Shown here piece after piece: positions 28,872 to 39,245 of a DNA stretch of 64,000 bases. The first letter of the stretch is position 1. Each line of letters opens with the position of its first letter. Made by a program: the position numbers and the translations under genes. The notes under the pieces were generated by a model. The model worked only from the letters and a program-made list of their open reading frames with translations. It ran no database searches and was not told where the DNA came from. Origin of the DNA: Archivesica marissinica (Eukaryota > Mollusca > Bivalvia > Venerida > Vesicomyidae); contig CM026403.1 of NCBI GenBank assembly GCA_014843695.1, forward strand, positions 44,051,516 through 44,115,515. The letters are read 5' to 3'.

Positions 28872-29896
28872 ATATTACAAATTCTTTTTATGTAACATTA
28901 ATAAGTGATAAAGCCGAACGTTCAACAAATAAAAGTGATTTTACAACTAAATTAGCTAAAACAATTAATTTTAAAAAAGAAGAATGGAAAGTTGCATTAG
29001 TTGAATTAATTATACCATCACATGTAATTAACATAAATGCCTCAAATGATATCTTTTATTTAGCAGTAAGAGATATTAAAGCAAAAGCACTTAATTATAA
29101 AAGTGAAGTTGTTTGGTCAGAGCCTACATTTCAACCTACTTTAAAATATATAACTTTAATGGAAAAAGCACTAAATAGAACAAGCATGCGTATAAAAAAT
29201 TTGAATCAATAACCATTTTTGGGTGAATATTCAAACAAAATTGTTACATTTGAATGTAATATACCCCATGGAGGTTATACACATATTGAACATTTATTAG
29301 AAGTAATTAATGCACAAATAGACAAATATTTCGCAAAGGCTTTATTAACTTTAGAATATGAAGTTTATAAAAATACTAAAACAGGGGTTATTATAAAATT
29401 AGTTTATGATTATAATACAGAACGAATTTATTTAAAATCGAATGATAATAATCATATTGGATTAATTTTTCATAAAGATATCATTGCAAAATTTGGTGGA
29501 AGTTTAGAAAATCTTATTGATGTAGACCAGTTTAACAAAATAAATGTAAACAACTATGGATTTTTTTTTAAAAATAACAGGGAAGATTTTTTTAAATATA
29601 ATATAGACTTAAATATAAATTTTAATAATTTGTACATTTATAGTGATATAGTAGACCACACAATAGTAGGTCATATAGAGAGTCAATTATTAAGAATTAT
29701 TGAATATCAAACATCTATTGTTAATAATAATAATCATTTAGAATTTAAAAATTATCATTATTTACCTGTAAGTAAATCTAATTTTGATGAAGTTACTATA
29801 TTAATAAGAGGTAACACTGGTGACGAGGTTCATTTTATGAAAGGTCTTACAATTGTAAAGCTGCATTTTAAAAAATATAATGTTACCAGTATATAG
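28868..29896 (+). pseudogene. Penton-like minor capsid protein 2, one nonsense codon
   Basis: Paralogue of 27978-28871, with the same opening (FYVTLISDKAE...WKVALVELI) and closing motifs (LYIYSDIVDHTIVGHIESQ, LRIIEY, HYLPVSKSNFDEVTILI). The frame is open except for one TAA at 29210-29212; the ORF continues in the same frame. Start overlaps the preceding stop by ATGA, and its end overlaps the pVI-like gene by 17 nt. Two penton-like genes in one Polinton is unusual and suggests a duplicated vertex or fibre-anchoring component. Confidence 0.8.
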
Positions 29897-30287
29897 AGGT
29901 CGAGGTACACAACGTGGGTATGGGATAGGAAGTATAATAAAAGGTGTAACCAAAAAAACTATACCTTTATTAGAACCAATAGGTAAAAATATTTTAAATA
30001 CACTTAAACAAGATGGGATAAATGAGGGTATTGGAGCATTTACAGATATTGTTAAACATGGAAAAAATGTAAAACAGGTCGTAGGAGATAGGGGGTTACA
30101 GACAATTAAAAAAATAAGTAGAAATTTATTATCTGGTTTAGATAAATCTATTCAAGGAAGAACAATTAAAAAAAGATCGTCTAAGAAAAAAACTATAAAA
30201 TCAAATGGAGGTAGGAAAAAATTTCATTTGAACAAAATTAAACGAAGAAGAAAGGTTAATAAACGGTCGTTAGATATTTTTGATTAA
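29880..30287 (+). CDS. pVI-like membrane-lytic/core protein
   Basis: 135 residues. Begins MLPVYRGRGTQRGYGIGSII, followed by KKTIPLLEPIGKNILNTL and a long Lys/Arg-rich C-terminus. This GxGIGSI...LxPxLxxxG pattern is widely conserved just upstream of the major capsid protein in Polintons and has been likened to adenovirus pVI, an amphipathic membrane-active and core-linking protein. Intact. Confidence 0.75.
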   Translation: MLPVYRGRGTQRGYGIGSIIKGVTKKTIPLLEPIGKNILNTLKQDGINEGIGAFTDIVKHGKNVKQVVGDRGLQTIKKISRNLLSGLDKSIQGRTIKKRSSKKKTIKSNGGRKKFHLNKIKRRRKVNKRSLDIFD

Positions 30288-30289
30288 AT

Positions 30290-31596
30290 ATGATGGAACA
30301 TGGCTCATGTAGTTGTAGTAAAAGTGAATTAGATGTTAATAGTGTACCTCCTACCATGGCCTCTATGGTAGAAGGTCAATGGACAGAACATTATCCAATT
30401 GTTAACCCTAGAAATAATGATGGTCCTATAGAATTTATGATTCCTGCACAAACACAAAAATGGACTGATATTAATCAATCATATTTAAGATTAAGATTAA
30501 AAATAACAAAAGAGGATGGTAGTGATATTGAAGATGATACTAATCTATCTACTGTTAACAATTTTTTTCATAGTCTATTTAGCAGTATCGATTTATACTT
30601 GAATAATAAATTAATTCCATGTACAGATAAATATGGTTATAAGGCTTATTTCGAAAATTTACTGGGTACATCAGCTCAACATAAAATTACCATACTAAAC
30701 GATTTAGAATTGTTTAGATTAGATAAAGCAGGAGATATTGCAAAACATGTAAAAGGTGGCGGGGGTATTGGATGGCTAGAAAGAAAGCTAAAAATTACAA
30801 ATAAAAATTTAGAAATGTGCGGCCAATTACATCTTGATTTATTTTTACAAGAAAAATATTTACCTAATGGAATAGATATAAGACTAAAACTAAATAGAGC
30901 AACTACAGATTTTTGTTTGATGAGGTCAGATGCTAAGGGGAAAATAGATATCCTAGAAGCTGCTTATAATATTAGAACTGTTACACTAGCACCTACTGTA
31001 GCTAATAATTTATATCAAAGTATTGCACAAAAAAATATGAAAATTCCGATTAGAAGAGCTGTAATAAAAACATTTACAATTACAGCAGGTTTACAATCTA
31101 AAATTGATGATTATACTTTTTTAGGGCAAATGCCTAAGAGAATTTTTATAGCTATGGTTAGAAATTCTGATATGAATGGGGATCCAACAACAAATCCATT
31201 TAATTTTCAACATTTTAAAATATCTAAATTAGATATTAGTTTAGATGGTAAAAGTATTCATAATAAAACACTAGAACCTGATTTTACTAGTGTTACAAAT
31301 AAAAAAACTTAAAATAATATTTTACACTATTGAATGCTATGGGGGTAAATATGCATGATGATTCATTTGGATATCCACTCAAAGAATATGAGAATGGACA
31401 TACATTGTGGGGATTTGATTTAACAGCCGATCAAGGAAGTGAGGAAGGACATCTACACCCTATAAAAACAGGAAACCTACGCATTGAATTGGGATTTAGT
31501 GAGGCGCTAGCAAATCCTATAAACGTTATTATATATGCTGAATATGATAATCAAATCGAAATTAACAGCATCAGAGAAGTTATTACAGATTATTAA
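30290..31596 (+). pseudogene. Major capsid protein, double jelly-roll, frameshifted
   Basis: The first frame runs 30290-31312 (340 codons): MVEGQWTEHYPIVNPRNNDG, FMIPAQTQKWTDINQSYLRL, SLFSSIDLYLNNKLI, GQLHLDLFLQEKYLPNGIDI. After two frame changes between about 31300 and 31345 the C-terminal part reads 31330-31596 (GHTLWGFDLTADQ, LRIELGFSEAL, NVIIYAEYDNQIEINSIREV). These are the conserved parts of the Polinton double-jelly-roll capsid protein, which forms hexons. Total length about 435 codons fits the family. Start could be the second Met. Not translatable as one product. Confidence 0.88.
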
Positions 31597-31598
31597 CA

Positions 31599-32155
31599 AT
31601 GGATACATATTCGTTACAATATTTATTGGACAAATCTACTATATTAAAACATTTAAATGGAATTGTGTGCGCTAAAGATGAACTACAAATGGAACAATAT
31701 ATCAAAAAAACATATATTGTGAATACAGATGATTCAAACAAACCAGGAAAACATTGGGTTCTAATATATTTCAAGGAGAACATTGGATTTTATTTCGATT
31801 CTTACGGAAATACACAACATATAAAAGAAGAAATTGTGAACTTTATGAACAATAATTGTAAAAGATGGACTAAAACTTATATTAGAATTCAAAGCACATA
31901 TAGTGTTCTGTGCGGGATATTTTGTTTATTTGTACTTGATATTTTAGCTAAAGGTGTTGATTTAAAACAAATACTAAACAATATGTTCTATACAAATAAT
32001 GAATATTTGTAAAAAAACGACATTATTGTTAAAACTTGGTTTGATAAATATTATGGAACATTATATGAACATAGTAAAATGATGAGGAAATTAGATACTG
32101 TTTATGTTAATTATAAAAATAACCAATGTTGTATATGTGAAAACACCTTTTAATA
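31599..32155 (+). pseudogene. Adenain-like cysteine protease, C-terminus cut by TAA
   Basis: Frame from ATG 31599, 2 nt after the capsid gene, open to a TAA at 32010-32012 (137 codons). The same frame then continues to 32155 with a KTWFDKYYGTLYEH segment and a CCICENTF end. Catalytic residues of the C5/Ulp1-type fold are visible: His52 (KHWVLIYF), Asp67 (YFDSYG), Gln98 and Cys105 (YSVLCGIFC). It would process capsid and core precursors. All catalytic residues precede the stop, so some activity is conceivable. Last gene before the right terminal repeat. Confidence 0.85.
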
Positions 32156-32283
32156 ATATGTATAATGTTTTTTAGTTATTAGTTATTATTTAGTTAGTTA
32201 AATTTGGTTAAAATATAACCAAAATGAACACTTAAAATGCAATTTATTATGATAAACATGTATGTTACTGTTTTAGTTATTAG

Positions 32284-32580
32284 TTAAGTTAGTTATTTTT
32301 TAGTAAATAAAAAATATTGAAAATATATTACGTGTTATGTTATATTTTAGTAGTCACTAGGGTAGGCACTATAGGGCACGATCCCAACCCAAAACACCAA
32401 TGCCCCATACTGCCACCCACAGCAAAAAGCTGTCTATAAATTATCAAAAACCTGCCCATAGTGCCACCCACAGCCAAAAGCTGTCTATAAATTATCAAAA
32501 ACCTGTCCATAGTGCCACCCACAGCCAAAAGCTGTCTATAAATTATCAAAAACCTGTCTATAGTGCCACCCTATACTACT
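32284..32580 (-). repeat. Right terminal inverted repeat of Polinton copy 1
   Basis: Reverse complement of 3154-3472 with one ~20-bp unit less; ends CCCTATACTACT next to GTGCAT (32581-32586). Confidence 0.93.
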
Positions 32581-32586
32581 GTGCAT
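32581..32586. other. Target site duplication GTGCAT, right copy
   Basis: Same 6 bp as 3148-3153. Confidence 0.95.
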
Positions 32587-33256
32587 CTATGGCATTTGTG
32601 CTCATTTGAAGAAGACTTTTGTCAATTTATTTCAGTACTATTTGCTCCAGCGTATTGGTGAGTAAACAGCCCTACATGGCAGCTAGGATCCCTACGCGTT
32701 CCATTTTTAACCGGTGTTTGTTCACATTTGGAAATTGTAAAACACTTTGATGGTGATGCCATGAATTACTTGTGTCTAACAGCAAGCAGCAGCCCTGTAG
32801 TTTATAGGACTACATGCGGTAAAAGTGGATTCGAATTTGAAAATACAGTGGTGTGCATCCTAGTAGACAATACATTCGCTTATTATATAGTGCGCAACCA
32901 TATTGGCCTAGTTTCACTAAAACGCTACTGCAGGTAAATAAACACAACTATTCAGCGCTATTAGCCTGGGAACAGGCGTCAATATATTTTACCTTGTCAG
33001 TCAAATAAATATATTTTAACACCGAGACTATTCATTGAGTCGTATTGAGTTTCTGATCATTTTGTCAGAAGCTAAAAACTGAAAAATCAACAGACTGGAA
33101 CCCATGCTACATTGCTATTTATAGTAACATCTATCATAGTCGATAAACCGTTTTTGACAATAGATTAGAATAGCGAGCGTGAATTATTTGTCTTCATGGA
33201 ACGTATTCAATACTGTGTATGTATTGGTAAGTTATAGTGCGCGGGATTTCATGTTA
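32587..33256. other. Intergenic host DNA between two transposons
   Basis: No gene supported. Short open frames (for example 32728-32937) lack recognisable motifs. One dyad-like TTAAAATATATT/AATATATTTTA pair lies near 32980-33015. Confidence 0.5.
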
Positions 33257-33265
33257 GGTATATTG

Positions 33266-35781
33266 GTTGTATCTCACTTTCCCAACATTTTGATTTTTGG
33301 TCTGTCTAGACTGTCTCACTTTCCCAACATTCAACTTTCACACCTTTGCCTTACCTGTGTGGAAAGTATACTGCTGGGCATAAAGTTGCGTTACACACAT
33401 GTTTAATATTAATATATTACTTTCACCAAGTGATCAGTATATATCTGATACTTGATGATAGTTGATGATTGAATACTTGATTAATTAATAGTGTCAATAG
33501 TTTCAATTACAATTAGTGTTAATTACAGATATGTGATTACAGTGATTACAGTGACTATATTTCACATTACTTGGTTAATTGATTACAATTAGGTTTAACT
33601 ACATGCAAGTGATTACAGTGAATACATTTCACATTACTGGATTAAATAATTACAATAAATGTGTGTACCATAATTACATGTAATTGTAACTCTACTGTGA
33701 AAGTGTATATATATTCCACCAAATATGTTGAACTGTACACTTGCATCATGGCAAACGCTCAAGTCGGAGTACGGTTTATAGAGAACAGTCGGGGATCTCA
33801 GACGCTGGTACACAATGAGTACATGTTCAGTTTGAAGACAAGAAGAGGCGACCGCAGCTACTGGAACTGTGTGACCCGGGATTGTACAGCGAAGATCAAC
33901 ACACAGAATGGGATTCCAACTAAGATCATGGTGAATCACAACCATCCACAGGACCCTCTCGGAGTTACAGCGAAACAACTGATGAGCAACGTTCGGAAAC
34001 GAGTGCGAGAGACCATTGAGCCGATACCTGCCATATACGACGATATGTTAGCCAATCTCCGAACACCAGAATGGGATGCGGATACAGAGGCTGTCGCCAT
34101 CAAGTTACCGACATTCTATTCGGCTCGTCCTGCTTTGTACAGGTAAATAATAAGATTTTTTTTATGAAAATGCATATATAATTTAAGCGGTCTGTTTTTA
34201 GTCTGTTACTCTGTATTTACAAAACAATCTTATGTACAGTGAATAATATCCCATATATTTTATTCCATTTCAGACAAAGGGCGAAACTACAACCTACGTT
34301 ACCTAAGGTTCGACAAGACGTGACGTTGGATGGAAAATGGACAGAGACAACGGCGGGCGATAAGTTCCTACTCGCGGATGATGATGATGGGGAAGAAAAC
34401 CGCATCCTCGTGTTTGCTACGTTGGAGAACTTAATGGAACTCTCGAGAGCTGACATTTGGTATGTCGATGGGACGTTCTACTCCAGTCCATCATACTTCT
34501 ACCAGGTGTACACAATCCATGGTATGGTTGATGGGTACATGTGTACTCTTATATATGCGCTGCTACCGAACAAACGTGAGACCACCTACAGACGGCTGTT
34601 TGAACTTGTCCAGGGCGCTGGTGACCGACACAACATCGAACTCAAACCAGGAACTGTTATGATGGACTTCGAAGTTGCAGCGAAACGTGCCGTTATCGCT
34701 GTCTATCCGGATGTCACAGTGAGGGGGTGTTTCTTCCATTATTCACAGTGCATCTGGAGGAAGGTTCAGTCATGTGGACTTGTGACAACCTTCAAAGACA
34801 ACGACGACTTCAGAATGTTGGTGCGCCGTGCTAGTGTCCTGCCTCTTGTGCCGATCGGACTGGTTGAAGACGTGTGGTTCCATGCCCTAGAAAACAACGA
34901 CAACGACACAGCATCCGTAGTCACGTTCAAGGACTACGTAACGGAGCATTGGGTGGAAGGCGGCGACAAGGCGATGTGGAACCACTTTGACAATCCAGGA
35001 CCACGAACCACAAACCACGTCGAAGGATGGCACAACAAGGTCAATGGTCTGTTGACCCATTCCCATCCAAACATCTACACTCTGGTAGAATTGTTCCAGA
35101 AGGAGCAGGCCGTGAATGAAATCCGTCTACTCCAGCATGCGAATGGTGGGAAACGCCGTCCGAAGAAGATGAAGTACCGCGTCATTGAAGACCGCCTGGT
35201 ACAGCTGAAGCAGCGGCTTCTGAATACGGAGCTGGAAGTGACAGAGTACGCCGATGCAGCATCGTATTTGATTAAATTAGGACAATAGACAGTACTATCA
35301 TTCTATCAAATGTGCTAATAGTTTACAGTGATATTGATCAGGAGTTGTTATTCATGTTATTGATCAGGATCTACAATTTTCATTAAAGCTTGTTGTTTCA
35401 TATCAAATGTGCTAATAGTTGACACTAATATTAATCAGTTATTGATCAGGAGCTACAATCTTCAGTGATATTAATCAGGAGTTGTTATTGGTTATCTACT
35501 TCTGACTGATCAGGTTCTACACATTACATGCATATAATAAGTAAAATTCACATGATTGTAAAGCTTGTATAGCTAATAAAGTCTTGTTTATACACATGTT
35601 TGTTTCACTTTTATCCAAAATGTGGTTCGCGTAACTTTTCGCTGTGCAGAATACCAATTTTGACCAATTATCACCAATTAAGTCCATTGTTAAACCTAAC
35701 AATGGTGTCTCACTTTCCCAACATACCAAAACACCAACTTTCTACCTGAAAACCAGAATGTTGGGAAAGTGAGAACACCCC
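33266..35781 (+). mobile_element. Complete MULE-type DNA transposon
   Basis: 2.5 kb with terminal inverted repeats around TCTCACTTTCCCAACATT (left 33272-33289; right, inverted, 35757-35774), similar for about 30 bp. The 9-bp sequence GGTATATTG occurs directly outside both ends (33257-33265 and 35782-35790), the target duplication size of Mutator-like elements. It carries the FLYWCH-MULE transposase gene. Additional direct copies of the TCTCACTTTCCCAACAT motif lie just inside each end (near 33313 and 35708). Confidence 0.85.
33748..35288 (+). CDS. MULE transposase with FLYWCH zinc finger, one intron
   Basis: Start ATG 33748 (MANAQVGVRF), shared with the homologue at 51914. Exon 1 is 33748-34142; the intron 34143-34273 has a GTAAAT donor and TTCCATTTCAG acceptor; exon 2 is 34274-35288. 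Total about 469 residues. The FLYWCH-type finger uses C41, C46, H64 and H66 (YWNCVTRDC...NHNH). The MULE transposase core has the first Asp in VDGTF, the second in MMDFEVA, C-x2-H-type FFHYSQCIWRKV, and the Glu in NHVEGWHN. Coding frame and catalytic positions appear intact, and the terminal repeats are present, so this copy may be recently active. GC content is much higher than in the Polinton. Confidence 0.88.
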
Positions 35782-35790
35782 GGTATATTG
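35289..35790. other. MULE 3' region and right terminus
   Basis: Contains three or four repeated phrases of the type TATTGATCAGGAGCTACAAT / ATATTAATCAGGAGTTG (35325-35520) and the right inverted terminal repeat. No gene. Confidence 0.6.
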
Positions 35791-36190
35791 CAGGCGCGTA
35801 GCTGCCTTAAGGCAAAAAGGCATTTGCCTGCACATCATTTTCACACAAACATGGGCAAATGGGTTAAACTTCAACTTAGTAAGTCGATGAAAGCAGTGAA
35901 GTGTGTTACATATATACCTGTATGTGTATGTTTTGTTGAAAAATAAAACCAACAGTATCATCCGTCATTTCATCACTTTTACAGTTTCCACCACTATTTA
36001 CGCAATCATTTGTCCCTTCAAACCCGCTCTTCAAAAGGCCTCAGGATATGTCAGAAGCCACCAGTTGCATTCTAATTTTCAAAAATTCGGGGGGGGGGGG
36101 GGCATGCCCACAAACTCCCCTAGCACATTCGCGGCTGCGCCGCTCAGTATGTTATGCCTGCACATTGTGACGTTCCTGGCTACGCCCCTG
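35791..36190. mobile_element. hAT-like non-autonomous element
   Basis: Ends CAGGCGCGTAGC (35791) and GCTACGCCCCTG (36190) are near-inverted copies of the CAGGGGCGTAGC terminus common to hAT elements. Inside are a G14 run (36090) and no transposase. An 8-bp target duplication is not clear. It abuts the MULE target duplication. Confidence 0.55.
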
Positions 36191-36327
36191 TATTGTAAAG
36201 GTATATATGCGTCAATTATTGGGTATACGTGTTCAATCTCTCAGACGATTTCACACGGTACACATCTCGTTTTTTATTTTAATATAAGATGTATTACATA
36301 TAATGTATTTCGATGACATATGATATG

Positions 36328-36502
36328 TACAGTTAAAGCTGTGTTAGTGGTCACCTCTATTAAGCAGCCAACCTGTATTAAGCAGCCAGATTCCCAATAT
36401 ATTGTTTTATTATACATTTGACCTCTATTAAGCAGACATCTGTGCTAAGCAGCCACTTTCTGTGATTCCCCTGGCTGGCTGCTTAAGACAGGTTTGACTG
36501 TA
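36328..36502. mobile_element. pogo/Tigger-like MITE
   Basis: 175 bp with ends TACAGTTAAAGCTGTGTTA and its near-inverse TTAAGACAGGTTTGACTGTA; the TA dinucleotide flanks fit Tc1/mariner-pogo insertion. The interior has CTCTATTAAGCAGCC repeated in both directions. Confidence 0.65.
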
Positions 36503-37669
36503 TACACATATGTTAGAAATATGATACCATATGTCTAGGCAGCAATGAGGTCCGACATTCAGCGATCTGACATTGACAAACCGACACAGGTTTCCAGAGT
36601 AATTTCATAGAAAAATATGTTTTAATCTCTGGTTGTTCCTGGGCGAGTCTAATCGCGAAATCATGTTGATGTATGGTATTGCCGGCCCGGCTTATTTGTC
36701 GTTAGCCGGTGGGTCTAGGGTTCTTGTTGTAGTAGTAATGTATGTAGTTGTTTGGGGAACTCGCTTGCTGTGAGGTACGGGGGCGGGTCGGGCTATAATT
36801 AAAAGATCCAATTCACAATTTAAATTTTATGAAAAGTTTAATTCTTATTTATTTAACCTGGTTCCGATTCTGGATTAGCGTAATGCAGCCAGAATATCAG
36901 GGTATATATTGCTAGTGCTGGATTCGAACGCCCACCTATCCAGGTTGGGTAGCCAATGGGTGAATTTTGATTCGTCATGAACCCAGAATGCCCATGACAA
37001 GTTTATTATTATCCAACTATGCAGCAGAACAAACAATTAATGTGTATACTGCTTGACACTAATCTCCTGTCATCATATTGCACAGACGAGTAATATAGAT
37101 GTTGCATAATAACTATCTAGTGTGAATGGCAGTAATTATCTGTGTACAGATATGAAGTATTTGATGTGCTTAATTGTAACGAACAAAATTTCTAAATTAT
37201 AAATGTATAAACTCTTCGAAAATTAGTAAGGTTGAAAACGGTTACTTATTAGTTATGAATTTGAAGTCTCTATAAATAAATTGACTCCCTTATTGTATAT
37301 ACAAAATGTACATCTAATAGGAATGAACAGGCTATCAATTTGAGCTTGATATCAGTATCATCGTTAAGATACGAACAGCATTGCCATTGCTTCATATACA
37401 TACACTGAGACATATTTATCAGCATTCTGTTAATGTATTGCGGTTCTTTAATACAAGTATATATACAGCCCAGTTGCCTAAAATCACTATCAGGTAAAAT
37501 AAACAGTATATGTCTGATCTTGCAAACATGTGTTTGTGTTGTATTTATATATAAATAGCCAGGGGCCCCTCAGTGATATTGTGGTTCATATTCTTCCAAA
37601 AGCACCAAATTTGGTTCAGATTCAGATGTTGTACATGCCATACTCTATTGATATTTTACGGGCGCCGAG
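36503..37669. other. Intergenic DNA, no supported gene
   Basis: Mixed-composition sequence. The ORF at 37530-37724 overlaps a dispersed repeat and is not believed. Confidence 0.5.
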
Positions 37670-37790
37670 ACTGAGGCCTCCATATTGGCGAAATACAAAA
37701 TGGCCGCCACACAGAGTAGAGTAAAATCAGTTAAATAACCAAAAGGGTTGTTGGAACCGAATATGATACCACCTTTCATGGCTTTTCTAG
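37670..37790 (+). repeat. Dispersed repeat, inverted relative to 46775-46890
   Basis: CATATTGGCGAAATACAAAA with ATGGCC and ...AAATAACCAAAAGG...; the reverse complement of 46775-46890 shows the same words in the same order at about 75% identity. Family unknown. Confidence 0.6.
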
Positions 37791-39240
37791 GTCGGGGACT
37801 CCAATTCCGACATTATTTAGATGATATTAGGTCAATGTCAACCACCAATGTCATATTTTGCGTCAAAATAGTCGGTTTTTGGAGCCTGACCTCAGATTAG
37901 TAAATAAAACTAAGTTCACAATAGCTATGTGAGATGTGAGGGTGTGGAGGTTAACCTCAAGAAGGTAGTCACAACCTAAGTCCGTGGGCGACTGGTTACT
38001 GTTCTTAAATCGTAGCCTTGGTCGAAAATGCAGACACTACCTCAGTCAGGCTCTCGGAGTTACAGTTGATGTTTATAAGTGACCATGCAACGATAAAACA
38101 GCAGCAATCGACTCTATTCAAGGATCACCTGCTAGATCTCTCTTATCCGAATGGGTGAGTTTACAAAAGGGAATGAAGGCAGAACAAATATCGCACACAG
38201 TCAATGTTGCTGCTGAGCTGTGACAAAGACGCATATGTCTAAAATTGAATAAAACACGCGCTTATATTCATGTCGGCGGTCGTGATTTACAGAAACAATA
38301 GCCGTTCGGTGGATCATTCCCACTAACTGCCTCACAGCTCCAGACTACACGGAGATGAGACGTTTCTTCAGTGTTGTGCTCTGTGGTCCACCAAGCCTGC
38401 ATAGGCATGAGAAAATCAGTGGCGATGCACATTTGGATGCCTGGGAGAAAATCACATGCCACATCTCGCATGTAATCATCAATAACAGTGCCAATGGTAC
38501 ACACCCCGTACTGTAAACGGCAGCAGTAAGAAACAACAAGGAGAGGAAAAAACCCTCATCCAAGTACCATGGACTCAAACTGCATGGGCATAGGTGGAAC
38601 AACAAACATAGTTCATGTTGACATTGTACCTGGTATATCAGTATGCTCCTACACTCGTGTCATGGAAGTAAAGCGAGCAGTGCTCACTAGTCATACATGC
38701 TCCGGATTGGACAGTGGTTCCCACAAACAGTCGTCTTAATGTGTTCACCATCATGATGTAGAAAATATAGCAAGGCGCATGCTAAGTTCTCACAGGGTGA
38801 AAGATATATGAACACTGGAGTGGAGCGGGCTCTTATCAAACCTGATCCTTTTGACAAATCAACTCCCAAGTTACCACTCTTATACATATGATCCAGCCAC
38901 CAGCCGGACTCACTCATACTGGTGGTAGCGTCAGGTTGTGTTATCACCTGGTCGTGGCACAACTCGTACATAGCAGGTGACAGTTCTGTGAACCCCCTAT
39001 GTGATTGATATCTACCCACTCTTCACAGACATGGCCTCATTCACATTTTCTATGAAACATTTAATACAGCTGGCTATGCAGGGCATCCAGTTCCTCAACC
39101 CGGTTCAGACAAACGTACATATCAATTATTGTATCTTATCATCAAACTCATCCAATGGCAATTGCAAGACACATTTGTAGAAGACAAGCTGGTGGCTATG
39201 ATATGTGCTTTGTACGCTGAGAACAAAATGCATTTTAGAT
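37791..39240. other. Probably degraded coding sequence, unassigned
   Basis: GC-richer than its surroundings, with short frames on both strands (for example plus-strand DHATIKQQQSTLFKDHLL near 38080 and EDKLVAMICALYAENKMHF near 39180) interrupted by many stops. It looks like remnants of a host or transposon gene, split from similar remnants at 42240-42780 by two minisatellites. I cannot name the family. Confidence 0.35.
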
Positions 39241-39245
39241 AGGCA

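Larger units (their letters stand above)
3154..32580 (+). mobile_element. Polinton/Maverick (adintovirus-like) element, copy 1
   Basis: A 29.4-kb element bounded by inverted repeats and a GTGCAT target duplication. It encodes the Polinton hallmark set: protein-primed PolB, packaging ATPase, adenain-like cysteine protease, retroviral-type integrase with chromodomain, double-jelly-roll capsid protein, and penton-like proteins. About 8.0 kb of its length is a LINE plus a duplicated PolB segment, so the uninterrupted element would be about 21.4 kb, normal for the group. PolB, integrase, capsid protein, protease, NADAR, one penton gene and two small basic-protein genes all carry stops or frame changes. 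The copy is therefore a decayed provirus/transposon. Confidence 0.95.
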
